From Fulvivirga ligni (GTDB lineage: Bacteria; Bacteroidota; Bacteroidia; Cytophagales; Cyclobacteriaceae): 64,000 bases of DNA. Positions within the stretch are counted from its first letter, which is position 1; each line of letters begins with the position of its first letter. This document shows positions 35,386 to 44,164 of this stretch, piece after piece. The translations under genes were made by a program, and so were the position numbers. The notes beneath the pieces were generated by a model. It saw only the letters and a program-made list of their open reading frames with translations, was not told the origin of the DNA and made no database searches. The stretch lies in assembly GCF_021389935.1 (NCBI RefSeq), contig NZ_CP089979.1, positions 1,407,001 through 1,471,000 of the forward strand. The letters run 5' to 3'.

Positions 35386-36411
35386 TTAGCATCCTATCAA
35401 GTATTTACTTTTATCTTTAGCTATGTATCTGATAATCTGAATGATAATAATTGTTAAAATCACTACGAGTATGTAATTAAGAAACCACATTATTGGATTT
35501 GTGGGTTTTTCGTAAGTAAAAAACATTACAAAAATTTTTCTTAAAACAATGATCACGTAGTAGTGCACGAAGTAAATTCCAAAGCTGATCTTGGCTAGAA
35601 AATCCAGGAACTGCGGCATTTTACCTTCATAGCGCTTTAGTAAATGCACACATACAAAACACAGTACTATTTTTTGGAAGAAGATGACCTCGGTAACGTA
35701 GGGTATTTCAAAACAAGTGATGACCAGTAGTGCTCCACCTACCAGGTAAACCAAAGGCCATATTTTGTCCATTAGGTCCGCAATTTCATCTTTATATCTG
35801 CTATAGAACATGCCCAACAAATACACTGAAAAGAAGTGGACAAACATTCTAAATGTATCATTAATCTGGGTAATATCATCTCTGGAGTAGAAAGCTGATA
35901 TGATCATAAAAACGGGTAGCAGCCAGTATATCCATTTTGTTTTATCTAGATAAACCAATAGAGGAGATATGGCAAAGAAAAGAATAATCATAGGTATGAA
36001 CCAGAAGGGCAAAAGATGGCTTCCGGTAAGATACATATAAGCTACTTTGTGAAATATGCCCCAACTGGCATATTCAGGGTGATTTTCAATAATATAAGCG
36101 GGTGTGTCTTTTAAGCGAAGTAAAATAGCTGGTATGGAAATGAGAATATAAGGAATAACAATACCCTTAATTTTCCGCCTCCAGTAGGTTTTTACATCAT
36201 ATTTAAAAGCCAGGTGCTGAAATAAAAACCCAGAAACAAATACGAAGAAAATGGTGGAATTGAGAAATATCGCACTCATTATCCTGTAAAAGGTGTTATC
36301 CATATCTTCCATGAGTATATGGCTGGAGACAATGAGCAAAATAGCAATGCCACGAAAATCGTGTATATAAGAGAGAAAAAGAGCTTTTTTCTCTATAGAA
36401 GGGGTTCTCAT
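35386..36411 (-). CDS. Acyltransferase-3 family membrane protein (OafA/YrhL type)
   Basis: The 341-residue protein has about ten transmembrane helices. The family's catalytic region is near the start: SYIHDFRGIAILLIVSSHILMED, with the conserved Arg/His, followed by a helix and the WRRKIKGIVIPYILIS segment. It would acylate surface sugars or lipids (O-acetylation is the usual activity), but the acceptor is unknown because no polysaccharide genes surround it. It is transcribed alone. Confidence 0.88.
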   Translation of the reverse strand: MRTPSIEKKALFLSYIHDFRGIAILLIVSSHILMEDMDNTFYRIMSAIFLNSTIFFVFVSGFLFQHLAFKYDVKTYWRRKIKGIVIPYILISIPAILLRLKDTPAYIIENHPEYASWGIFHKVAYMYLTGSHLLPFWFIPMIILFFAISPLLVYLDKTKWIYWLLPVFMIISAFYSRDDITQINDTFRMFVHFFSVYLLGMFYSRYKDEIADLMDKIWPLVYLVGGALLVITCFEIPYVTEVIFFQKIVLCFVCVHLLKRYEGKMPQFLDFLAKISFGIYFVHYYVIIVLRKIFVMFFTYEKPTNPIMWFLNYILVVILTIIIIQIIRYIAKDKSKYLIGC

Positions 36412-36700
36412 AAAAGCCTAACTTAAAACGAACTTTAAATTAACGGAATACTTCTGTAAATCAAACACAACCTTCTTCCTAAGCTGTATTTTTTTGTTAT
36501 AGCAAAGCATATTCTTCTTTTTAAGGCTTGATAAATGGGATTATACAGGGGCGTAAATGAAGTTGAGTTAACAGAACATAGTTTACTGTTGATGACTTGC
36601 TCCGTTTTTACAACAAAAAACAAACAAACGCCCTTAAATTAAGTTCATTATTTTAGCCAACTTTGAGTTACTAAGTTAGTACCAGATAGACCCAGAATAT

Positions 36701-37969
36701 ATGTTTGATTTTAATCTACCGCTACCTGAAAGAATGAGACCCGTTACGCTTGATGATCTTATAGGTCAGGAGCATTTAGTGGGACAGGGCGGTATTTTAA
36801 GAAAAACGATCAAGTCTGGTGTCATTCCTTCTATGATCCTTTGGGGCCCTCCAGGAGTAGGTAAAACCACTATCGCTAATATTATCGCCAATGAAATTAA
36901 GTCTCCCTTTTACACATTAAGTGCCGTAAGCTCAGGAGTAAAGGATGTACGAGAAGTCATTGAAAAGGCAAAACGTCAGTCTAAGGCTATTTTATTTATA
37001 GATGAGATTCACAGGTTTAATAAATCACAGCAGGATGCCTTATTGGGCGCAGTAGAAAAAGGTACGATCACTTTAATAGGTGCCACCACAGAAAACCCTT
37101 CATTTGAAGTAAACTCCGCTTTGCTCAGCAGAAGTCAGGTGTATACTTTAAGATCGCTTAATGAAGATGATTTACTGAAGCTTATTCAGCATGCTTTGTA
37201 TAAAGATGAAAAGCTCAAGAAGAAAAAGGTTGAGTTAAAGGAACATAAAGCCCTGCTGAATATTTCTGGTGGTGACGCCCGAAAGCTACTGAATCTTCTG
37301 GAGTTGGTGGTAGATTCTATCCCTGGTGAAGAAATAGAAATCACAGACCAACAGGTGATGGATATAGCCCAGCAAAGAGTGGCTATTTATGATAAAAGTG
37401 GAGAGCAGCATTATGATATTATTTCAGCTTTTATAAAATCTCTGAGAGGTAGTGATCCCAACGCTGCGGTTTATTACCTGGCCAGAATGATAGAGGGAGG
37501 CGAGGATGTGAAATTCATTGCCCGCAGGCTTTTAATTATGGCATCTGAAGATATCGGAAACGCGAACCCTACAGCGCTTGTTATCGCCAACAATGCGTTT
37601 CAGGCAGTGAATGTAATTGGCTATCCGGAAGCTGAAATTATACTTTCTCAATGTGCTACCTACCTGGCTTGTTCACCTAAAAGTAACGCCAGTTATATGG
37701 CTATAAAACGAGCAAAGTCCTTGGTTAGAGAAACAGGAGATCTGGCAGTGCCAATGCCCATTAGAAATGCGCCAACCAAGCTAATGAAAGACTCAGGATA
37801 TGGTAAAGGCTACAAGTATGCCCATGACTTTCCGAATAACTTTGCCAGCATGGAATTCTTGCCAGATGAGATAAAGAATACTGTTCTATACAATCCAGGT
37901 CAAAATGCTCGGGAAGAGGAGCTAAGAAAGAGACTTAGAGCTCTGTGGAAGGAAAAATATGGATATTAA
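36701..37969 (+). CDS. rarA: Replication-associated recombination protein A (RarA/MgsA AAA ATPase)
   Basis: The 422-residue AAA+ protein acts at stalled replication forks. Seen are LPERMRPVTLDDLIGQEHLV (N-terminus), Walker A LWGPPGVGKTTIA, Walker B FIDEIHRFNKSQQDALL, sensor GATTENPSFEVNSALLSR, and the C-terminal MgsA region from about 265 (FIKSLRGSDPNAAVYYLARMIEGGED). Length is normal. Upstream are about 290 bases of noncoding DNA shared with the divergent acyltransferase gene; no clear promoter pair was found. Confidence 0.97.
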   Translation: MFDFNLPLPERMRPVTLDDLIGQEHLVGQGGILRKTIKSGVIPSMILWGPPGVGKTTIANIIANEIKSPFYTLSAVSSGVKDVREVIEKAKRQSKAILFIDEIHRFNKSQQDALLGAVEKGTITLIGATTENPSFEVNSALLSRSQVYTLRSLNEDDLLKLIQHALYKDEKLKKKKVELKEHKALLNISGGDARKLLNLLELVVDSIPGEEIEITDQQVMDIAQQRVAIYDKSGEQHYDIISAFIKSLRGSDPNAAVYYLARMIEGGEDVKFIARRLLIMASEDIGNANPTALVIANNAFQAVNVIGYPEAEIILSQCATYLACSPKSNASYMAIKRAKSLVRETGDLAVPMPIRNAPTKLMKDSGYGKGYKYAHDFPNNFASMEFLPDEIKNTVLYNPGQNAREEELRKRLRALWKEKYGY

Positions 37970-38175
37970 TCGGCTGGAAGGCCTTTTTCAAGATTAATGA
38001 AGCGCAAACGTTTTCATTATTACTCTCTTGTAATATAATAATAGTTAAAAAGCATAAGATTTTCAAGGTTTAAAATTTAGTCAAAATATAATTCTGATAT
38101 TTTGATATAAACGGAATAATATTATTAATTAATTACACTTAACAATATATTATTCTTAACCTAAACCTGAAACCT

Positions 38176-41130
38176 ATGTTAAAACCCGTACTTACATTAA
38201 GTGCCCTAATATTATTTTGCTGTAATATAATGGCACAAGAATCTGTCACTGTTTCTGGAAAAGTGGTTTCCGGAGCTGACGACAAGCCTATCCCAGGTGT
38301 CAATATCATCCTTGAAGGTACCGCCGATGGTACGCTCACCGGCATGGATGGTTCCTATTCTATTGAAGTGCCTTCTGATGGCAAACTGATATTCTCTTTT
38401 ATCGGATATAATACTCAGGAGATCAGTGTAAAAGGCCAAACTAAAATTAATATTACCATGACGGAAGCAGTCTCTCAGCTATCTGAAGTAGTTGTGGTAG
38501 GTTCCAGGTCTCAAGGAAGGACTAAGCTTGAGACTCCAGCTCCGGTAGATATCATTAGCATTGATGAATTAAGTACCAATATGCCTCAAATGGGGCTGGC
38601 TGAAATGTTGGTGGCTACGGCGCCATCCTTTAGTGCGGTGAGGTCTCAGGGGTCGGACCTTTCTTCACATGTAGATCCACCAACATTAAGAGGTTTAGCA
38701 CCCAACCAAATGCTGGTGCTAGTAAATGGAAAGAGAAGGCATACGTCCGCACTTCTTAATGCGTCTCAAACTGGTAGTATGGCTAACGCTGTAGATATGA
38801 GCTTTATACCGGCTGCGTCCATTGAAAGGGTGGAAATTTTAAGAGACGGTGCGGCAGCGCAGTATGGCTCAGATGCTATCGCTGGTGTAATGAACGTGGT
38901 TTTGAAAAAGGGAACAGGTAAATTATCTGGAAGCTTCACCGCCGGAGGTTATCCTAACATGGCTCCAGACTTTAGTGGTACAGACCTCACGCCTGAAGAA
39001 CTGGCTCTTTCCAGAGAAACGGAGCCGGATGGTTTCAGTTATCAGTTTCAGGCCAGCTATGGTTTTCAGTTTAACAATGACGGATATCTAAACATTACAG
39101 GAACAATCCGGCAGGACAAACGGACGATCAGACCTACAGTTCTGTCATTGGAAAGGGCCCCACTATACGATCAAACTTACCTAAACAACGAAAGAACTGA
39201 TATCAACGGAGTGCCAATTATCACTAATCCGGAGTTAATTCACGCGCTGGCTGCTGGTAATTCTGCCTTGGCTGATGAGTTGAGAACCGTGGAAGGACTA
39301 ATGGGTGCCAGAGGTATAGAGCAGCTAGATGTGGCTACTTATGCTGGTCAGCCGGCAATTAATCTTGGGTCCATGGCCTATAATTTTGGGTTGCCCATAG
39401 GTGAGAACCTGGAGTTTTATTCTTTCGGGGATATCGGATTTAAATATGTAGAGGGTTTCAGCTGCTTTTACCGCAGAGCCGCCCAGTTAGATAGGTCCAA
39501 TTATGATCTTTATCCTAATGGTTTTAGACCACAGATGTACTCAAACCAGGTAAATGTTTATTTGTCAAATGGTGTCACTGGTAAATTAGGTGATTTTAAT
39601 TTTGATGTGAGTAATACGTTTGGAAGTAATTCCATGAACATCGGAATGTTCAATACTTATAACGCCAGCTTGGGCTCCAACTCACCGGTAGATATGGATT
39701 TGGGTAAGCATTCTTTCTATCAAAATACTACCAATATTGATCTGAGTAGGTACACTGATGATGTGCTCCAGGGGTTCAATATTGCCGGTGGTGTTGAAAT
39801 GCGAATAGAGAATTATCAGATTCAGGCAGGTCAGGAGGAAAGCTGGACAGCAGGTAGTTTTGGCATTAAAACAGCCAGTGAAAATGATCAACAGCTCATC
39901 GGCCCTGATGGTTTCCCTATTGAAGATTTGGGCGGTAATCCACTTGTTGATGGTTCAGGAAATCCTGTTACTTTACCTTATGCAGGTTACAGCAAGACTA
40001 TTGTTAAAAATTACGCTTTAAACTGTCAGTGTTTTAGAGGTTTTGGACCTGAAAATGAAGGGAACGAATTTAGAAGTGTAATTGCCGCATACCTTGATTT
40101 AGAGTTGGACCTCACTCCTCAATGGATGATAGGAACTGCAGCCCGTGCTGAGAATTATTCTGATTTTGGAAGTGTGATCACCGGAAAGATAGCGTCACGT
40201 TATTCTATCACTGATAACTTTGCTTTAAGAGGTTCGTATAGTACCGGTTTTAGAGCTCCCTCTCTGCAGGAACTCAACTACTCTCATACCTATACTTTTT
40301 TCGTGAACCTTGTCCCATATGATGGTACAGTTTATCCAAATAACAGCACAGCTGCCAGGGTATTAGGTATTGAGCCCCTGCAGGAAGAAAGGTCCACTAA
40401 TATCAGCTTTGGTTTTGCCGCCAAACTGTTTGATAAAATAGAGCTTACAGTGGATGCTTATAAGATTGATATAGAGGATAGGATTTTCCAGACTAGCGAT
40501 TTCTCAACTACCGAAGCGCCCATTCTAGAGCCCGTAATAGGTGCAGGTTTAGGTAGTTTTAGAATAAATGGTGGAAATGTAAGCACAAAAGGACTGGAAA
40601 TAGTTGCGAACTATCAGACAAACGTCGGTCCCGGTGTTTTAGGATTAACACTATCAGGTACCTTCAGAGAAAATAAGTTTGAAGGAGCCAGTGTGCCCGA
40701 CTTAAATGTGGTAATTTCTGATGAAGAACTCATAGAAATGTACGTAGACCGCGAATCTGTAGGGCAGTTTGAAACAGGTACGCCAAGCACCAATCTTGTT
40801 GGTTCTGCTACTTATGGCATTGGGAAATTTTCATTCCTAATAAGAGGTCACTATTTCGGAGAAGTGATAACCCGAGATGGTCAAATGCGAACACTTTTAA
40901 ATGGTGAAACGGGTTATGCTGATCAAACATTCTCACCTGAGACTACAGTTGATTTTGGAGCTACATACCAAATATTACCTCAGCTAAGTCTTACCGTAGG
41001 CGGTAATAACATCTTTAATAGCTATCCGGATATCTTAAGGTATGAAAAAAGAACCTTTTATATCTATTCTAACTATCAGCAAGGCTCTGCAGGGGCGTAT
41101 TATTTTGGCAGGTTAAGTTTCAACTTCTAA
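38176..41130 (+). CDS. TonB-dependent outer-membrane receptor with carboxypeptidase-like N-domain
   Basis: The 984-residue protein has a signal peptide (ending CCNIMAQ), a CarboxypepD-like domain (about 25-105), the SQLSEVVVVGSRSQGRTKLETPAPVDIIS box, a plug (PPTLRGLAPNQMLVLVNGKRRHTSALLN, SIERVEILRDGAAAQYGSDAIAGVMNVVLKKG) and a barrel ending FGRLSFNF. Unlike SusC it has no SusD partner; it is followed by a lipoprotein, an exported aminotransferase and a permease. Cys residues in the barrel (for example FSCFYRRAAQL and NCQCFRGFG) are unusual for such receptors. The ligand is unknown. Confidence 0.95.
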   Translation: MLKPVLTLSALILFCCNIMAQESVTVSGKVVSGADDKPIPGVNIILEGTADGTLTGMDGSYSIEVPSDGKLIFSFIGYNTQEISVKGQTKINITMTEAVSQLSEVVVVGSRSQGRTKLETPAPVDIISIDELSTNMPQMGLAEMLVATAPSFSAVRSQGSDLSSHVDPPTLRGLAPNQMLVLVNGKRRHTSALLNASQTGSMANAVDMSFIPAASIERVEILRDGAAAQYGSDAIAGVMNVVLKKGTGKLSGSFTAGGYPNMAPDFSGTDLTPEELALSRETEPDGFSYQFQASYGFQFNNDGYLNITGTIRQDKRTIRPTVLSLERAPLYDQTYLNNERTDINGVPIITNPELIHALAAGNSALADELRTVEGLMGARGIEQLDVATYAGQPAINLGSMAYNFGLPIGENLEFYSFGDIGFKYVEGFSCFYRRAAQLDRSNYDLYPNGFRPQMYSNQVNVYLSNGVTGKLGDFNFDVSNTFGSNSMNIGMFNTYNASLGSNSPVDMDLGKHSFYQNTTNIDLSRYTDDVLQGFNIAGGVEMRIENYQIQAGQEESWTAGSFGIKTASENDQQLIGPDGFPIEDLGGNPLVDGSGNPVTLPYAGYSKTIVKNYALNCQCFRGFGPENEGNEFRSVIAAYLDLELDLTPQWMIGTAARAENYSDFGSVITGKIASRYSITDNFALRGSYSTGFRAPSLQELNYSHTYTFFVNLVPYDGTVYPNNSTAARVLGIEPLQEERSTNISFGFAAKLFDKIELTVDAYKIDIEDRIFQTSDFSTTEAPILEPVIGAGLGSFRINGGNVSTKGLEIVANYQTNVGPGVLGLTLSGTFRENKFEGASVPDLNVVISDEELIEMYVDRESVGQFETGTPSTNLVGSATYGIGKFSFLIRGHYFGEVITRDGQMRTLLNGETGYADQTFSPETTVDFGATYQILPQLSLTVGGNNIFNSYPDILRYEKRTFYIYSNYQQGSAGAYYFGRLSFNF

Positions 41131-41142
41131 AATCATCATATC

Positions 41143-41646
41143 ATGAAAATAAATTCACTTACTCTTATTATATTTACTGTAGCTACTACAATTGTTTTCT
41201 CTTCATGCGAACATGAAAGGCTTGAGCCTGTCACGACTACCGCAGATGGTGGAGGTACAATTTCTTCTTTCCTTGCCTATAACATTGATAGTGTGGGCGG
41301 GCAGAGTACTAACATCTACGGCAGAGTAGTTTTTTATAAAGACAACGCGAATAACACGCTGGTTCAGTTGGCATTGTATAATACTATGTCGGGTTCGGAA
41401 TACCCGGTAAGCATTGTATCAGGTGCTAAAGGATCTGAAACAGAAGAGATATTATCCCTCTATGATATAAAAGGTGACACTGGTGAGTTTGGTGAATCCA
41501 AATTCTACGTTATCGGAGACCCCGATTACTTCAGTAGTATCTCAGCAATGGACGCTCACATTAACGTCTACTTATCTGAAGATAAAAATACTATTGCGGC
41601 ATCTGGTGATTTCGGTGTAAATAATGACCCGGTAGAGTCTGAATAA
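41143..41646 (+). CDS. Lipoprotein of unknown function following the TonB receptor
   Basis: The 167-residue protein has a lipoprotein signal ending IVFSSC (Cys22). The rest is beta-rich and polar (SIVSGAKGSETEEILSLYD, SSISAMDAHINVYLSEDKN), without a known motif; the middle resembles CHRD-like surface domains in its look (GRVVFYKDNANNTLVQLALYN ... VYLSEDKNTIAASGDFG), which I state only as a possibility. Twelve bases separate it from the receptor stop, so it is in the same operon and may be its surface partner. Confidence 0.8.
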   Translation: MKINSLTLIIFTVATTIVFSSCEHERLEPVTTTADGGGTISSFLAYNIDSVGGQSTNIYGRVVFYKDNANNTLVQLALYNTMSGSEYPVSIVSGAKGSETEEILSLYDIKGDTGEFGESKFYVIGDPDYFSSISAMDAHINVYLSEDKNTIAASGDFGVNNDPVESE

Positions 41647-41680
41647 CTTTTGTTTTTATTTCTTAACTAAAAAGCATACC

Positions 41681-42868
41681 ATGAATTCCATCAACCGTAG
41701 AACTTGGCTTCGTAGTAGTATATTAACTGTAGGCGGCGCTGCTGTATTGCCTCACCTGGCCTGGGGAGAAACAGCAAAAGCTCCCATTACTTTAGATAAC
41801 TTTGGACGAGCCTCTTATAGTCCATTCTTCAAAGAATATATCCCTCGCCAGCTGGAGGAGGTAGCATTAAAAGCAAAGTTAAATGCTAATGAAAACCCTT
41901 ATGGACCATCACCTAAAGCTATAGAGGCTTTCAGAGATATGGCCACCAAAGGTAATAGGTATGCCTGGAAGGAATTGTTTGATCTTATCGACAAAATTGC
42001 AGCTAAGGAAGGTGTTTCCTCCAAGCACATCATCATGGGGCCTGGATCCTCAGATTTGCTTGAAAAAGTAGGCATGGTGTTCTTCTTTGAGAAAGGAGGA
42101 AACGTAGTTTCGGCAGATCCTTCCTATATGTCATTGATGAAAGTGGCTGAAGCAACAGGTGCCGAATGGAAGCCTGTGCCTCTGAAGGATGACTGGTCGC
42201 ATGATCTGGAAGCGATGGAAAAAGCTATAGATAGCAATACTAAATTGGTGTATATCTGTAATCCTAATAATCCCACCGGGACCTTAACTGATGCTCAGGA
42301 GTTATATGATTTTTGTTCTCGAGTTTCTGAAAAAGTGCCTGTATTTGTAGATGAAGCTTATCTCGAGTTTATGCCGGAGAAGGATCAGAAAAGTATGGTT
42401 TCTCTGGTGAGTAAAGGTAAGGACGTCATTGTAGCTAGAACCTTTTCTAAAATTCATGGTATGGCCGGAATTAGAGTAGGTTATGTTGTAGGGCAGCCTG
42501 AAACTTTGAATAGAATCAATAAAATCACCCGTGGAGGTATGGGGATAACTCTACCTTCAGTATATGCAGCCAAAGCAAGTATGGATGATGTTGAGTTTCA
42601 GACCAAAACAAGGAAACTTAATAACGAGGCAAAGGAATATGTTTATGCCAGCCTGAAAAAGCAGGGGTTTGAATACGTGCCATCATACACTAATTTCATG
42701 ATATTTCCTTTGGCTATGGATGGTCAGGCCTATTTAGATAAAATGTACGCCCAAGGAGTAGGAGTAAGATCATTTGAGATTTTAGGTAAATCCTGGTGTC
42801 GTGTAAGTATGGGCACTATGGATGAAATGAAGCTCTTCACAGAAGCTCTGCAGCAAGTAGCCGGATAA
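41681..42868 (+). CDS. Exported PLP-dependent aminotransferase (HisC-like) with Tat-type signal
   Basis: The N-terminus, MNSINRRTWLRSSILTVGGA, has the twin Arg plus hydrophobic helix of a Tat signal, with a likely cut after HLAWG. The rest is a fold-I aminotransferase of the histidinol-phosphate type: LNANENPYGPSPKAIEA, IIMGPGSSDLLEK, YICNPNNPTGT, VFVDEAYLEF and RTFSKIHGMAGIRVGY with the PLP Lys. Tat export fits, as PLP must be bound in the cytoplasm. It would act on an amino acid or amine in the periplasm, next to a receptor and a permease. A terminator follows. Confidence 0.9.
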   Translation: MNSINRRTWLRSSILTVGGAAVLPHLAWGETAKAPITLDNFGRASYSPFFKEYIPRQLEEVALKAKLNANENPYGPSPKAIEAFRDMATKGNRYAWKELFDLIDKIAAKEGVSSKHIIMGPGSSDLLEKVGMVFFFEKGGNVVSADPSYMSLMKVAEATGAEWKPVPLKDDWSHDLEAMEKAIDSNTKLVYICNPNNPTGTLTDAQELYDFCSRVSEKVPVFVDEAYLEFMPEKDQKSMVSLVSKGKDVIVARTFSKIHGMAGIRVGYVVGQPETLNRINKITRGGMGITLPSVYAAKASMDDVEFQTKTRKLNNEAKEYVYASLKKQGFEYVPSYTNFMIFPLAMDGQAYLDKMYAQGVGVRSFEILGKSWCRVSMGTMDEMKLFTEALQQVAG

Positions 42869-42878
42869 TTCTTCTTAT

Positions 42879-42910
42879 AGCACCGGCCTATTGAGTCGGT
42901 GCTTCTTTTT
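42879..42910 (+). terminator. Rho-independent terminator after the exported aminotransferase
   Basis: AGCACCG (42879-42885) pairs with CGGTGCT (42897-42903); a T-rich tail follows to 42910. It separates the receptor-lipoprotein-aminotransferase operon from the permease gene. Confidence 0.85.
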
Positions 42911-42932
42911 CTTACTTTTTACTTTATTTTGA

Positions 42933-44075
42933 ATGGGATTAGCTTTACAGAAAACTATCACTCTTGTCCTTTTTATTGGAATCGGCTTTGCCTTAAAAGC
43001 TAAGTTTGGTAACAAGGATCAGGTAAATGGAATTAAAAATATCATACTTACTATTGCCTTGCCTGCTACCATATTTGTGGCTCTAATGGGGGTGAAAATC
43101 GAACTGTCATTGCTATTCCTTCCAGTTTTGGCATTAGCTTTTAATTTTATCATGTTTCTGCTAACACCATTGATTCTCAAGGCTTTTCAGATATCAAAAG
43201 ATTCCTCATTTGGGAGAACACTCATAATGTTATTGCCTTCTTTGGCTCCCGGTTTATCATGTTTTCCATTTATCCTGGAATACCTGGGTGAAGAATCTCT
43301 GGCCAATGCCGCCCTGGCCGATGTGGGGAATAAGCTTTTCGTACTTATTGTGCTTTATATTGTGGCTATGAACTGGTATTATAAAAGGAATACCGAGGAT
43401 CATTCCAGTTCAAAAGGTAAGATCAAAAGTCTTCTCCTCTCTTTATTGAAGGAGCCCATAAATATGGTGATGATCTTAGCTATAGTTTTACTGAGCTTTA
43501 ATCTTCATCTTGAAAATTTACCGGTCTTTCTTTCAGATGCCTTTATTAGAATGGGAGCTTTAATGACACCTTTAGTGCTCATGTTCATAGGTCTCGCCGT
43601 CAAGGTTAAAAAAGATGGAGTAGCTGTAGTGCTATCCGTTTTATGTTGTAGGGCAGGTGTTTCGTTATTATTAAGCGCAGGTTTAATTGCCGCCCTTGGT
43701 TTAGGAGGTAATGCGGCACTATTGGCTATTGTTTTTCCTCTAAGTTCTTGCAGCTTTTGGCCATTCGCTCACATGTCAGCCTTTTCTGCCAGAGAGGAGA
43801 TCAAGCACGTCTCTGATAGCGAGAAAACCTTTGATTCGGAGCTCGCAGTGCTTGTCTTAGCTTGCTCACTGCCGTTTAGCACCATATTAATTTTAACTGT
43901 TCTGTCATCTGGTGTAGTCTTCACCCATATGCACTTTCTTATAATTTCAGCGGTAGGATTATTAGCACTAGGAATTATTCCACAGCTGATCAAAAAAATC
44001 TTTTTTTCAGGCAGTCAGGAGGATTCCAGTAAGGAGGAAAAATTAGAGCATAGAATGGTGGAGCATGCTGAGTGA
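42933..44075 (+). CDS. AEC-family (auxin efflux carrier type) membrane transporter
   Basis: The 380-residue protein has about ten hydrophobic helices in two halves, with FIGIGFALKAKFG and NIILTIALPATIFVALMGVKIE in the first and MGALMTPLVLMFIGLAVKV in the second, as in AEC/PIN-like transporters. These move carboxylates, amino-acid derivatives or auxin-like molecules. It follows the exported aminotransferase by 64 bases, past a terminator, so a functional link is plausible but not proved. Confidence 0.85.
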   Translation: MGLALQKTITLVLFIGIGFALKAKFGNKDQVNGIKNIILTIALPATIFVALMGVKIELSLLFLPVLALAFNFIMFLLTPLILKAFQISKDSSFGRTLIMLLPSLAPGLSCFPFILEYLGEESLANAALADVGNKLFVLIVLYIVAMNWYYKRNTEDHSSSKGKIKSLLLSLLKEPINMVMILAIVLLSFNLHLENLPVFLSDAFIRMGALMTPLVLMFIGLAVKVKKDGVAVVLSVLCCRAGVSLLLSAGLIAALGLGGNAALLAIVFPLSSCSFWPFAHMSAFSAREEIKHVSDSEKTFDSELAVLVLACSLPFSTILILTVLSSGVVFTHMHFLIISAVGLLALGIIPQLIKKIFFSGSQEDSSKEEKLEHRMVEHAE

Positions 44076-44164
44076 ACCCGCCAAATTTATAATATTAAAG
44101 GGATAGTTCATTTTTACCTTAGTGTATTATAGTTTAATTTGCACTACATCGTTTAAATGTATGT

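Noticed and set aside
36435-36623. 62-codon minus-strand frame in the gap before rarA
   Set aside because: No signal, repeat or domain; the product is Ser/Ile/Lys noise in an AT-rich intergenic region.
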